A stretch of 64,000 nucleotides of DNA, from assembly GCA_021464245.1 (NCBI GenBank), contig JADCRB010000096.1, forward strand, positions 162,951-226,950, given 5' to 3'. Of this stretch, positions 21,452-33,895 are shown piece after piece. The notes under the pieces are model-generated. The model was given only the letters and a program-made list of their open reading frames with translations, ran no database searches and was not told where the DNA came from. A program made the position numbers and the translations under genes. Within the stretch, counting starts at the first letter, position 1; each line of letters starts with the position of its first letter. The stretch is from Carallia brachiata (lineage: Eukaryota; Streptophyta; Magnoliopsida; Malpighiales; Rhizophoraceae).

Positions 21452-21850
21452 ATGAAATCAGTTGCAGAACTTGGGGAGAAGGGAGGGGATAGATCACCAT
21501 CCACTAAATGGCGACTAAGTCCAATGCAACTGTAAATCTTGGAGGAATACTTCCGCAATAGTGAAGGTACTTGTCCTAATTTATTACAGCTCTCGTAACT
21601 TGCTTCACGATTGTGACCGTAAGAAGTAGTTGAGATAAAAAAATTGTGTATTTTTGGTTCCAAAACCAGAGAAACAGGGAGAGAGCATCATTGAGAGCTG
21701 CTATCTCTACAGCAGAGCTTATCTCAACCATCGCAGCTATTCCCATGATAGATCTTACTAGTATGACTTCGTTCTCAAAGGAAGTGGGTCCCAACTCAAC
21801 TATTGCAATGGTCCATCAAGGCTATTTCAACCAAAGATATAGTCTATAAT
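21452..21850 (+). pseudogene. WOX cargo relict in E2
   Basis: The ATG at 21452 starts MKSVAELGEKGGDRSPSTKW, aligning with the E1/E3 N-terminus. The helix-1 block reads ILEEYF, and after a frameshift helix 3 reads FWFQNQRNRERA (21655-21690). Downstream, KEVGPNSTIAMV aligns with NEVGPSSTTAIV of E1. Homology stops near 21866, before the WUS-box, so the C-terminal third is missing. Internal stops occur at several codons. Confidence 0.8.
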
Positions 21851-21866
21851 AGTACGCATATTAGTA

Positions 21867-22160
21867 AGCTTGCTTCCCAATGTTCAGCGTCATATTCTTT
21901 GTTGTTCTTGTTGCGACAATTGTTATGTAATAAGTGACACTATGCTCCGCAGGAAGATTTGTTTGAGGTTAACATTTTTCATTTCTTAAGTGATTGTAAA
22001 TTAAGGAGGTGATTCTATGCCTTTCTTGTTGGTTTCAGTATGGATTTGTGGAATGGAAGTTCACTTTCTCCTGTTCTGCACTTTAATCCAATTCAAAATC
22101 CGATAGACCCCAAAAGGAAAAAGATGAAGAAAAACAGATAGACCCCTGCAACTTCAGATT
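21867..22160. other. Spacer between E2 and unit B, nothing recognised
   Basis: Mixed AT-rich sequence with no ORF or repeat that I can place. The E2 3' part and LTR are missing here. Confidence 0.4.
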
Positions 22161-24000
22161 CATTTAAAAAATATTCATAGAATTCTGATATGTAATAATC
22201 AGTATCATTTTTTCTGTAACACAGATGTGAGCTGACAAATCCTGTCCTTGTTTACCCTGATCAACCTGTATGCAAGTTGAACCACAATAAAATTGAACAT
22301 TCAACCAACTAAATTAATTTATGAGAAAATATTTGTGTGCTCTTTTTTTTATGTGCCAATCCCTGTGGTGAATGTAATAAAATTAATAATTTTTATAACA
22401 AAACTAATAATTTTTACAATAGAAATTAAAATTTATTATTTTTTATTATAAATATTAATAATTTTATTATAAAAATTATTAATTTTTTTTGCATTGAGCA
22501 CCAATCGACACATAAAAAATAAGCACATGTATTTGTGCCCTTAATTATAATTATGCCAACAAAACGCACGAAAAAGAGCGTTCACTGATCAGATTAAATC
22601 GTATCTCAAGTCTTATATTTTCACCGAATCACAAAGCACTGAAGCTGTCAAAAAAGGCCAAGTTGTACGAAATCGACATTAGAGTTGCTATAGGTGGAAA
22701 CTGGGGAGTGGAGATTGAACATGGCCTTTCTCATTGCAACTAGAAAATGTTCTACTGCATATATCCGTAGAATCAGTCAACAATAATCCTTTTCTTTCGT
22801 TAATTTATTTTACATATAATATCATAGTACACATTGTTAATCTATATATAAAACTATTATTATTTATGAATCCTCGTCATATGCATTGCATTACATGCTT
22901 GAATACTTCCTAGATAACGACTACACACATTATCATCAACTTGCATATCTATCCATCGCAGCAACAAAAACTTTACAATGATAAACACAGACATACAAAA
23001 AAAAAAAAAAAAAAGGGAAAAAATAGGTGGCCAAATAATTTCTAGACTCATATTTTGTGTAATAAGAAGTATATTTTATACAATTATATTAATAAAAAGT
23101 GATACGAAAAAATATTACTATTTTTTTCAATTGATATTTTCTAGTTACGGTTGCACAAAATATATATCTCATTGTACAAATCAAACGGTGTTTGGATTTT
23201 GAATGGCCACCCAAGTGTTGCCACCTGATGGAACCCCAAAAAAATGACCTGTTCCAAGTCAAAGAAGGATTTTGCCTTTCAGTTGACAGACAATGATTTA
23301 TTTTTAAAAAATTAGCCACCCCAATCAGCCAAACTGGTAGTTTAGTTACCCAAATTAACAAAAATTTACGAAGTATAGGGCCTTATCCTAGTAAAGGTCG
23401 GTCAGATTCAGACTGCTGCAAATTTGGTCATTAAAGCCCAATTTTAATCCCATTGCACCTCTCAGACTATATCACTAGAAAAGTGCGTCTTGTATAATAT
23501 ATCAGAAACACAACGCCATCCTGTGCCTTTAAGCTGGTCGAGGAGAGAAAAGCTATTGGGCACTCGTTCAAGGTTCGCAAATTTTCAGCACAATTTTGAA
23601 AATTCTGTTATCACTAGACATAAGGTGTACGCGAAATTTCAGATTTAAAATTTGATTTCTAGTCTTTACAAATCAAATGGAAATTCTCTCGTTCGTCCCT
23701 TTTCTATGCCAAAGCATCAAGAACATGTATGTTGATGAAGTCTTTGTTTTTTTTTTTTTTTTTTTCTTTTAGTAAAAGTCTGCATTGTTTTTTTTTAAAA
23801 CGAAAATTTCCCACATGAATTTTATGAAGTATAGATATTAGATTAACTATAATTAAGGCTAGCTATTGCCTATTGGCACATAAGAATACTTTTTCTTTAT
23901 CAAGATTTGGTTATCTTGGTTTAAGCTGAGATAAATCTATATATCTCCTAGCTCCAATGTAAAGGACATGTAAATTATGAAATCAACAATCATAATATAT
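22161..24000. other. Non-coding left part of unit B
   Basis: Matches 1-1900 with small indels. It has an A run at about 22997-23015 and a T run at 23746-23765. It carries an insertion of about 230 bp (22990-23240) relative to unit A, ending CAAGTGTTGCCACCTGATGG. No gene is seen. Confidence 0.55.
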
Positions 24001-24014
24001 ATATATATATTTTG

Positions 24015-24545
24015 GTTTACTAGGAGGACTAAGCTCGAAATTAAATTAAAAATATCTTTAAGAAAGCTGACCTCAATTATATCGTCTACAAGTAAACTCT
24101 GTTACCCCTTTAACAGATGATTAAGGATAGTCAGTCTCAAACCTTGAGTGAGAGCAAATGAGACAAACTAATCTGCAGCTCGATTTCTCTCATGATAATT
24201 ATGATTCAGTTGAAAAGACAAATCCCTCTACATGAACTCCCTATAGGAACGAATATGGGAAACCCAACTACAAGAAATTTTTATACGGATTATAAACAAA
24301 TTATTGTAGCAATTCATATTTAATCGTACCCCAGGAGACGTTTCAAACTTTGCTTGTATAATTCCACCACCCAACGGGTTTGAATGAGTCAGCAGTAAGT
24401 AATAAAACACCAACTATCCCAAAGACTTGACTTATATCAGCCGAGGTAGTAATTTCCCCAGTAAAGATGCGGTGCGGATAATAACGTAGCAATATGTGTA
24501 GAATATAATGGCGATTATATGGAACCAGATTTTTCATGAATTTTA
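24015..24545 (-). pseudogene. LINE-type RNase H relict, unit B copy
   Basis: On the minus strand the frame reads SHIRSYREFM, stop, RDLSFQLNHNYHERNRAAD, stop, FVSFALTQGLRL. This is close to the terminal RNase H helix of plant L1-type LINEs (His, Arg-Glu, Asn, Ala-Asp spacing). A CAG-to-TAG change explains the first stop. No reverse transcriptase remains. Confidence 0.55.
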
Positions 24546-24869
24546 ACTTCAGAACCTGCCCGAGTCAATTTTATTAGGTTTGAGACTAACAAATTTCCCG
24601 TCGCGGAAATCCTTTGGTCATGCCTCAAAAAATTAGTTCATGCCATGCTTGATGCTAACGCATGTTAATGATTAATCATAAATTGTGTATCACTTTCTTT
24701 CTAAAGCATTTGCTGAAGCTAAACCTACATCTAGAATGTGCTCCTTCTATAGGTGCTACACTCTTCAGCAGGACTGGTACCAGCTTTCCCATTTCACTAG
24801 ATTAAAAAAAAAAAAAAATCCAATCCAAGAACCTGTTTTTCTTTTTTTTTTTTTTTGGTACTATACCTA

Positions 24870-26110
24870 ACTGTAGAGAATGACACAAATGCCTAATTTT
24901 GAGCTGAATGATAACCAGTGGGCTGACGAATTTGGTCATCAAAGGCCCCAGTTGCAATCCCATTAAGCCTTTCTCAGACCTCAGTCTGTATCATCATAGC
25001 TACAAACATAGGCATTCTATCATAAGACGGAATAATAATTAGTTTAGTTCTCAATTTTTATAAATTCTTTGAATTGATTTTTAAACTTTTAAATTTTTTT
25101 AATTAAGTCTTTTACCTTTTAGATCCTTTACAATCGAGTCATTTTTATCAGTAGTAGTCAATCAAATTGTTTAAACGTACTTTTAATCAAACAAAAGTGA
25201 ATTAAAAAAAATCCTAAATACATTAGTTTAATTATTTTTTTTTAAAATTCTAAAACAAAGAAATACAAAAGAAGAGACATTTATGTTTTTTTATTAATAT
25301 CTATTTGGTCAAAGTACGTGTTTAATGTTTTAACTGACAGTCATTGACAAAAAGGACTTGATTGTAAATCATCTGAAAAGTACAAGAGTCAATTGAAAAG
25401 ATTAAAACATTTAAAATTTAATTGAAAAAATTTATAAAAATTTAAAACTAAAATAATTATTATCACATCATAAGACTGACTTTTTGATGACTTGTCCCAA
25501 GTGACGATATAAGAATAACGATAAATATTTCAAAAATTATGTTATGAAATATCATGAAATGTATAATTATAAAGAAATCATCATTTTTTTAGTTTAACAA
25601 TATTAAAAAAAATTAATAATTTTTTTCATAATTAAACCTTTAAAATATTTTATAATACATTTTTCTAAATATTTATCATTTCTCGTGATATAAATAAGTG
25701 ATAATAAAGTGATAAGTGCCTGATAGATAGTGAAATAAATAAAAAAATAAATCGCTAATCCACGTCTGGACAAAATTCAAGAAAGAGAGTCGGATTATTT
25801 ATCGTTACTCTGTATCTGAAAACAGGATGCGGTCCTGTGCCTTCGAAGTTGCTCGAAAATAAAAGTTATTGGCCCTTTGTTCAAGTTTCACGAATTCTCA
25901 ACACAATCTTGAAAATTCTCCCATTGATTTTTGATTTTCTCTCTCCGGCACAAAAATCAATCTGCTGGACCGACCGCTCTTCTTATCCGGCTCAGGCGAC
26001 GACCTTCGGACGTCATCGATTGTTGACATTGCAGAGTCACTCTTATCAATTGGTGAAATTCATCTCTTTCTCGTCAATTTTACTCAAACATTTCTTGTAA
26101 ATTTGTAAAC
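24870..26110. other. Unit B: second copy of the internal module, no recognised gene
   Basis: Corresponds to 13020-14240 of unit A. An ORF of 87 codons (25837-26100) shares SYPAQATTFGRHRLLTLQSH with unit A. Coding status is not supported beyond the general DNA similarity. Confidence 0.4.
25029..25465. mobile_element. Foldback MITE, unit B copy
   Basis: Same element and position as 13177-13598, with inverted arms beginning AATAATAATTAGTTTAGTTC and ending AACTAAAATAATTATTATC. The arms have diverged from unit A by substitutions and short indels. Confidence 0.8.
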
Positions 26111-27042
26111 TAATAAATTTCTTTCGTTTTTTTTCTATGGTAATTAGAATAATAATATTATGTATAATTATTAATAAAAGAGAAATACCATATATCAATA
26201 TTTAAATAATAATAAAATAATATAAAAAATTAAAATTTATTATGAATAATTACTTTTTACTTTCTCTTTTATAATCATCAGTTAAGAGTTAACACATTAA
26301 TATTTATCTGTGATAAATTTATAATATATTTCACTTTTACCATTTTGATAACCAATTAACCAGTACCACATGGAATGATTGCAAAAATAATAACAATAAT
26401 AAAAGTGACCGTGGCTTGCAAAATCTATGAGTTATTTGATAATTTATATTAAAAAAAAACAGATAAACTGTTAAATGTCATTAGATAAATTATATAACTA
26501 CATTATTAATATATAAGGTTAAGTTAAACAGTAAAGCTCTAATAGAAAGAGCTAAAATGAACATAGGTACGAAATTCTTGCCCGTATATTAACAAGACAA
26601 ATTAAAAACAACGATCACTTTTAAGAAATTGAGAGGGTTGTGGTATGATCCTCAACATTCTGGCCGGAGCTTTGCTCTTATGGACAACTCGAAATGGATC
26701 ACTTTTCAAATGCCATTAATTACGACTTTAAGAACCTGAAACCATAATACCCAACAATTTTTTTCAACCAAAGTGCAGCAATTTTTCAAACAATATAATA
26801 ACATCAATTTTCCTAGGAAAGTTGCGACAGAAAGTAGATATAGTGTATTGAGCTTAAAATCAAACCATCATGAAAAGATGGGCAGACCTAGGCAACCTTC
26901 ATTATTCGTTACAACTTATTTTAAAATATAAAAATGGCCTCCTGTGGAATTATCAATTGAAAGAAAGTTTAATTAACATACAATAGAAAAGGCCACTGTA
27001 GTAGTAATAATTCATGCAGATTTCTCCAATATGATAAGTTCA

Positions 27043-28156
27043 TCAAGTCATTGGCCAGAACTGTTTCTGAAGGTAGTTGACAACACCCGCGTCGAGTTGG
27101 AAGGCCTTGGTCAGAACTTCTGGATTGATGGGTGGCTTTGATCCAAAGACAGCGTTCGCAATTGTTATGACACCAGGATTCTGGCTGCTCAATCCGGCGA
27201 ACGCAACAGCATTGACCTTTCCTATGTTGAGTTGAAAATGAATTTGTCCAATTGGGAACACAAAGACATCTCCAGGATTGAGTTCTTTGGTGAAAAGGGT
27301 ATTGTTGTTCTGGTTAGATGCAACAAATCCAACAAGGAGGGTGCCTTCTATAACCACTAGGATCTCGGTGCCGCGAGGGTGAGTGTGCGGCGGGTTCAGG
27401 CCACCGACTGCCCAGTCAAGACGAGCCAGGGAGACACCGAGGGTGTTGAGTCCTGGAAGTTGGTCCACAAACACTGGTGTGACGGCAAAACCAAGTTTGC
27501 TTCCACCAGTGTTTCCAGGTTTGTTAAGCCCGTAGAAGAAGAAATCGTCAGCCGTAACTTGCTTTGGATCCTTGCAAAACTTTCCATTCACGAACACTGC
27601 AGGTATCAAAACAATTTGTCAATATCAAGCAATCATCAATAAGTTGTAGATGAATTATGTAATTTACTATCTAGCGAGTGTCTAATAGACAATGTATATG
27701 TTTGATCCAAACAAAAAAGAGATAAAATATCTGTGTACTAAATTATGATGTCTTGATTAGCGTTCAAAATGAAACAAGACCTATAGATTTTACAACAAAA
27801 CTAAAAATATTTATAACGAAAAAAATAACAATTTTTTATTTTTGTAACAAAGAATATCAATTTAATTGCATTCATGGTATAAGTGGAGACACTAAAATTT
27901 TGTACATATATTGGTATTAAAAAAGACAAAGACAAGGTATATGGATAATTACTGCGTAGAAATATTAAATAGGATCATTTAATGTCAATGCATAGGAATG
28001 AATGTTAAGGAGCAATTATAAGAAGAAAAACATACCACCATCAGGCTCCTTGGTGGCAACACAAAAATCTTGAAGTGGACTAGGGTCATAGGCAGAGGCA
28101 AGTGAAGATGCCAAAGCCAAAAGAGCAAGAATTGCAAGGGAACGAGCACTTTCCAT
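27043..28156 (-). CDS. GLP: Germin-like protein GLP-B, intact
   Basis: Exon 1 is 28036-28156 and exon 2 is 27043-27596 (GT/AG intron, phase 1), giving 224 codons before TGA, the usual GLP length. Residues 1-22 are a signal peptide. Cys32 (QDFC) and Cys48 (GKFC) are the expected disulfide pair. Box 1, [11 protein letters not shown], supplies His111, His113 and Glu118, and box 2, [11 protein letters not shown], supplies His160, completing the cupin metal site. The protein should be a secreted, oligomeric manganese cupin of the cell wall. Whether it has superoxide dismutase or oxalate oxidase activity cannot be told; most GLPs lack the latter. It is the only locus of the four with an unbroken frame. 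The TATA box is about 75 bp upstream. Confidence 0.95.
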
Positions 28157-28230
28157 TGTATACATGTACTCTTGTTACACTTGTAGCTTATTATGTTGAG
28201 AGGGGTGAGATTTATCTGGGAGGGAAGGAA

Positions 28231-28241
28231 GCCTATTTATA
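28231..28241 (-). promoter_or_regulatory. TATA box of GLP-B
   Basis: TATAAATAGGC on the minus strand, about 75 bp before the ATG at 28156, same as GLP-A. Confidence 0.7.
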
Positions 28242-28448
28242 GGCAGGAAACAATTGATCCAGTCAACCATGAGAAATATATAGTAGCAATATCTCGCAAG
28301 TTACATTATTCAATTAATCTTGATCAAACACTACTACTATTACAACAATTAATCAATTAATCGACCAAGTCTTGGTTTTTGCATGTTAAGACTTGTGTTA
28401 AGAATGACGTTGCCTTGTGTGTAGAATAAAAACTCTATAATTATATAT

Positions 28449-28760
28449 GGCCATCTGAGGTGATAACTTGGTGGTAACTTAGTGTGTCTTCCTTCGTAAG
28501 GACCTTGATTCGAATTCTTGCATAATCGTTCGCTCCCGAATAAATGGGGTTTATGTTAAGACACGATTGTAGATTCACAACTCGTTAACACAATGGTTGA
28601 ATGTAAGGAAGGCTCGTTGGATCCAATAGTGCTCAAATGGTGGGACTATCTTTTAGAGGTAATTGAACGAGATATGACAAATAAGAGTTATTCTGATTTC
28701 GACTCATAAATCTGATGACCGACATAACTGTGATAAAATGTTTTTTTGTCACAAAAAAAA
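28449..28760 (+). mobile_element. tRNA-derived SINE, unit B copy
   Basis: Carries the A-box-like TGGTAACTTAGTGTG, the B-box-like GATTCGAATTC and a T-rich end (TTTTTTTG). Flanking direct repeats are AACTCTATAATTATATATG (left) and AACACTATAATTACATACG (right). It is the paralogue of 16589-16894. Confidence 0.82.
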
Positions 28761-28779
28761 AACACTATAATTACATACG

Positions 28780-28910
28780 TGCAAGCAAACAATATAAAAA
28801 TTAGTTGTGATTAGGAGTCAAAAGTAGAGGAGGCCTTCATGAAAATATGGTAGCTGGTGAGTATGGTTAGGTGATTTTGACGTTTATCTATATACATTTG
28901 GACACAAAAG

Positions 28911-28948
<38 letters not shown>

Positions 28949-29745
28949 TTAATAACAATGAAGATATATTTTTTTATTTTTATAAATTTTTTTTAACTTT
29001 TTTTCAAATTTAATATTGAAAGCTTTAAGGATATAAGTCTAAATTCTAATTATTGTGATATCTTCCGAAAGACATTTTATATTTGTGGTTAAACAACGCA
29101 CATGGTTGAATTGAAGGGAGGGGGACATATATTTTTTTGTTTTAATGCAGTTGATGTGCATTAACGATACTGACGATGCTATATTAGCTAGTAGATAAAA
29201 TAACACTAATTGTTTAGGTATCAATATCAGAGGAGGACCTCGTCGAAGTATCGTCGTTGGTGAATATTGTTAGGTGGTAATTTGATATTGTTTACTTTTG
29301 AAAATCAATAGGAAATTTCTCTTAATTACAGTTTTAGCATCTTCTGGTCTTGACCACGATTAATTCTAGTCCTTCGTCTCTGGAAGCAAGCAACCAGGAC
29401 GGAGTCGCAAACTAACAAGTCTCGCGGGATAAGCACCAATTTAGTGCTAAATTTTTTGATATTTTACAATGTAGTCCTAAATGGTTTATTCTATTTATTT
29501 GAGTTCTATAGTATTATTTGGGCGGAAAATGCGGACATATGTTAAATACATACCGGAATATGAGCAATCAAAGGCATATTTTCTGTCCGAAAAAACTGGA
29601 GTGAGACGGAATTTTAAGTCAAATGACTCAAATAAATAGAGTAAAACATTTAGGATTACATTAAAATATTTTAAAGGTTGATATACGAAAAAAATACTAA
29701 ATTTGTGTAGAATAATAAACCTAATACAAATTTTATCAAGACTTT
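28780..29745. other. GLP-B distal upstream region, no gene seen
   Basis: Matches 16914-17866. Holds an (A)n(TA)n microsatellite at about 28910-28950. No gene is supported. Confidence 0.55.
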
Positions 29746-31340
29746 ACCCTCTTAGAATTTTTTATAATAAATTTAGTACGCTATGATATTTTTTGAAGAG
29801 AATTTATTTATTTCGGTGACGTGACAATTATACATATCAGTCATACATGTTACTGAGTACTGACACGTATGATTGTCATGTTATCAAGACAGACTGATTC
29901 TTATGAACATGTTATCGTAATAGATAAATTCTGTTCATATAATATCATGATATATTAGATTTGTTAAAAAAAATTTAAGGAGGTAAATTACTACTGTTTA
30001 ATATTAGTGTTAAAAAAAAGCATAGATTAAATTCAAAATTTTTAGACTGAATTTTCATTCTCACTTTTAATTATAAAAAATAGATCCTATTAGGTATGTT
30101 AGCCATTAGATTTTTGAGCCGAGACTAAAATAACCTTGTTTGTAAAGCCTCATTCAATAATCCCAAAAAGACTGATATATTATCCGAGCACCGATAAACT
30201 AAATGTGACTTTATCACTGGAGTTCAGACGAACAAGCCTGCTTTCAACTCTACGCATTACTGCGTATATTTGAATCAGTCCTCAATATGACTCAGCAAAG
30301 AAAGAGCGCAAATGCGAGAACTAGAATTCAAAACTCACAATGTGAAAACATGTCAACTTATTACTAAATCACTACCTCAAATAGTATTTTCATTCTCACT
30401 TCCAATTTTTAAATTTTATTATATGCCAATTTAATGTTATAATGCAGCATAACACTATTAGATGTATGTGTAAAATGACAGAATGCCTAGTTTTTTTTTT
30501 TTGGTCATGACAGAATGCCTAATTTTAATGTGGACAATGACCGATTGGGTAACCAATCCCGTATTTAAAGCCCAATTTTCATCCCATTAGGTCTTTCTCA
30601 GAGCCCGGCCCATGTCTGGCATTTTTCTTAGCCCAGATATTCTCATGCTCAAATGTTATTGTCGGTTACACATCAATAGTAACTCTATGTATGACATATA
30701 TATATATATATATATAGGGAAAATAAGGGTGGTTATTCCACGATTTCGCTAAAAAGGACTACATTGAGTGCATTGCACAGTAACCTGGACAATTACACCA
30801 AACCTATGGAAGGGTAAATCCCACTGTACATAGTAAAAATTACTAGCCTCTTCTAACATTGTGTAGAGTCAGACATATATTCAGTCTCACTTTACAGTTT
30901 AAAGCGCTCATATCTTTGGTCGAGTGATCACCTTTACAGTGGCTTCGACACTTAACTATGCCACTTGGTGGTATGATAAATATATAGTTAATAGTTATAG
31001 CAGTGTCACTTTACCCTTCTGCCGACAGTTTGCATCCCTCTCTTCTCTCATATTATACTTAAACTTTTCTTCAAAAACATTAGACTGTTAGTGAACAGTA
31101 GCTAACTCTGTTTAATTAGTTGCTGAGAAAGTTATTGAGAACAAGGAAGAAAGGATAGCACCAATTAGAACTAGCTTCATTAGAGAGGTTGCAAATATAT
31201 GGCGTCACAAAAATTACAAATAGTGTATTGAATTTAAAATGAAAACCATCATGGGAGATGGGCAGGGAATTACTGACCCCCCGTGGAATTACTGAAAGAT
31301 AATTTAATTAACATACAATAGAAGAGGCAACTGTAGTAGT
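29746..31340. other. Junction between units B and C, no gene recognised
   Basis: Up to about 30490 there is unplaced AT-rich sequence. From 30500-30640 the module GGTAACCAATCCCGTATTTAAAG / AGCCCAATTTTCATCCCATTAG marks the edge of duplicate unit C. A TA microsatellite lies at about 30700-30716. The stretch 30720-31150 is unplaced. Confidence 0.45.
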
Positions 31341-31357
31341 ACTTCAATATCAGTTCG

Positions 31358-32715
31358 CTAAGTCGTTGGCCAGAATTGTCTCTCAAGGTAGTTGACAAGA
31401 TCCACGTTGACTTGGAAGGCCTTGGCCAGAATGTCTGGATTGATGGACGGCTTTGATCCAAAGACAGCGTTTGCAATTGTTATGACACCAGGGTTTTGGC
31501 TCGTCAATGCGGCAAACGCAACCGCATTAATCTTTCCTATGTTGAATTGGAAATGAATTTGTCCAATTGGGAACACCAAAGACATCTCCAGGGTTGAGGA
31601 CTTTGGTGAAAAGAGTTTGTTGTTCTGGTTTGATGCGATTAATCCAACAAGGAGGGTGCCCTCTGTAACTACCAAAATCTCGGTGCCACGAGGGTGAGTG
31701 TGCGGCGGGTTCAGGCCACCAACTGCCCAGTCAAGACGAGCCAAGGAGACACCGAGAGTGTTGAGTCCCGGAAGTGGTCCACGAAAACTGGTGTGACGGC
31801 AAAACCAAGATTTTACTAGTGTTTCCAGGTTTTTTAAGCCCTGGAAAGAAGAAATCATTGGCCGTCACTGTCTTTGGATCCTTGCAAAACTTCCCATTCA
31901 TGAACACTGTAGGTATCAGAACAATTTGTCAATATCAAGCAATTAACGATACTACTACATGAATCTTGTAATCTAATATTCAACGAGTCTCTCAAAGAGA
32001 TTATATTTGCCAAATATGTTCCTATCTAACGGAATGCTATCGGATCAAATGGCAGGGACATTGTTGAGAAAAAGATTATTTTTTCCGGGACGAAATGAAA
32101 ATTGGATACATGTAATAGGAGAACAGTTTCCCATTTTTAGCATAAAAGTTTCCTAGAATAGATTTTGTCTGGTTGTACAATTTTTTTTAGGATTAACTTC
32201 TTTTCCTAGAAAACTAGTTATGAATTAAACTTCATATAGTTGAAAAAACAAAAGATATATGACTATGAAATAGGGATTAAGAGGAACAAAATTTAAATGG
32301 GCGTTAGAGTTGTGGAAACACTGGTTTCTTCTATATTTTAAATTTTAGACATGGAACAATATGTTACTGCCTAAACATAAAAGAATTTAAATGTTAGATT
32401 AAAATATTATATATGAATGGTATGAAGTGCCTAAACAAGAATTCTTAAGCAGCGAGCAACTAAAGCTATTATTCACTGCATCAAAAAAATTTCATTAAAT
32501 TAATTCCGTAGACGTACCAAATGGGATCAAAAAAAGTCAATGCATAGTACTCTAATCAACGATTGTTAAGGAGCAATTAGAAGAAAAACATACCCCCAAT
32601 CGCCGTCCTTGATAGCGACACAAAAATTTTGAAGAGGGCTAGGGTCGTAGGCAGAGGCAAGTGAAGATGCCAAAGCCAAAAGAGCAAGAGTTGCAAGGAA
32701 ACGAGCACCTTCCAT
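31358..32715 (-). pseudogene. GLP: Germin-like protein GLP-C, decayed
   Basis: Exon 1 is 32594-32715 ([20 protein letters not shown], then QNFC) and exon 2 is 31358-31906. The first exon is one base longer than in GLP-B (GATTGGGG at the donor), which would shift the frame. In exon 2 the frame is broken near 31805 (small deletions after PGNT) and again near 31590-31620, although both germin boxes ([10 protein letters not shown] and [11 protein letters not shown]) and the C-terminus FWPTT are recognisable. A TATA-like TATAAATAGGC-type site is at 32793-32804. It is a pseudogene of the tandem GLP array. Confidence 0.88.
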
Positions 32716-33239
32716 TGTTTGTATATATATACTCTTGTGGACTTGAAGTTGCTTATGATGTTTAAAGGGGTGAGTTGTCTTGCATGGGAAGAAGCCTATT
32801 TATAGAAAAAAGAATTATTGAGCCAGTCCATTGTGCCATATAACATGCAATGTTTAATCTGCGAGTCACCACCAGTTATTATTTAATTAATCCTTGATCA
32901 AGCGCACTTTCTTAATTGACCAAGACTTGGCTTTTGCATCTTTTCCACTAGTTCAACAATGTGCGACATGTTTTTTTTTTTGCTCTCCTTCTTGTCTGAG
33001 TTTTCTTTTACCCTTCTCTAACATGTGCAAGAATTTTTTTTTGAGCTGCATGAAAATTTTTTCTAAGAAAAGTGCATTATACAGCTAATTTCGTTTTTTT
33101 TTCCCTCAAGTTTATTGCATGTTGCAAGTGAATTTAAAATTTTTTGTTAAAATAATATTTTCATTACATAAAATAGACATGCATATAGAATCCCTTTTAA
33201 TATAAAATAAAAAATCTAAATTATGCAGATTTTAAAAAA

Positions 33240-33895
33240 AAAAATTTATTATTTCTATTGAAATTTTTAATATTCGTACTCAAATTTTGTTTTGATCACT
33301 TAACTACACAAAATTTTAAAATTATGTATAAATACCCAAAATTTTAGTAGAAGTAGACTTAAATTTTTAATAATTCTACTCAAATTTTTAGTTATAAGCA
33401 GTAACTACTCAAAATTTTGAAATTATATATAAATAAAATTTGAGTAGTCTACTAAAATTTTTAGTACTTCTATACAAATTTTTTATTTTGAGCACCTAGC
33501 TACTTAAATTTTTAAAATTATGTAAAATACTCAAAATTTGAGTAGAAGTAAACTTAAATTTTTCGTACATCTACTCAAATTTTTAGTTTTTAGTACCAAC
33601 TACTCAAATTTTTAAAATTATATACAAATCTTAAAATTTGAGTAGTTGTACACTCAAATTTTTAGTACTTTTACTCAAATTTTTTGTTTTGAACACTTAG
33701 CTATTCAAAATTTTAAATTATTATAAATATTCAAAATTTGAGTAGATATATATTCAAATTTTTAGTAATTCTACAAAAATTTTTAGTTTTATCCACTAAT
33801 TACTTAAATTTTTAAAATTGTGTATATATACAGAAATTTAAGTATAATTAGATATTTTTTAGTTTTGAACACCTAATTACTCAAATTATATTATT
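33240..33895. repeat. AT-rich tandem repeat, period about 100 bp, six to seven units
   Basis: The phrase TTTTAGTTTTGAGCACCTAA and variants recur at about 33289, 33391, 33484, 33585, 33686, 33785 and 33862. Each unit holds ACTCAAAATTT and its inverse AAATTTGAGTAG, so units can form hairpins. It lies within unit C and is absent from A and B. Confidence 0.82.

Larger units (their letters stand above)
18050..21866 (+). mobile_element. E2: truncated gag-plus-WOX derivative of the same retrotransposon family
   Basis: From left to right: the 3' part of a diverged LTR (to about 18325), a remnant of the primer-binding region, gag (18401 to about 20095), then a junction straight to the last pol codons (about 20103-20160). 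After these come the A-rich and AAATCC-like spacer (20160-20670), an array of TATA-bearing units (20670-21345) and a WOX relict (21452-21850). Protease, reverse transcriptase, both RNase H domains and integrase are absent. No 3' LTR follows. The many stops in gag show it is old. Confidence 0.85.
22161..29745. repeat. Segmental duplication unit B (contains intact GLP-B)
   Basis: Paralogous to unit A from base 1 to 17866, without E1. The E1 insertion point corresponds to about 24751-24755 (CTATAGGTGCTACACTC). All other landmarks recur in order. Confidence 0.93.
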
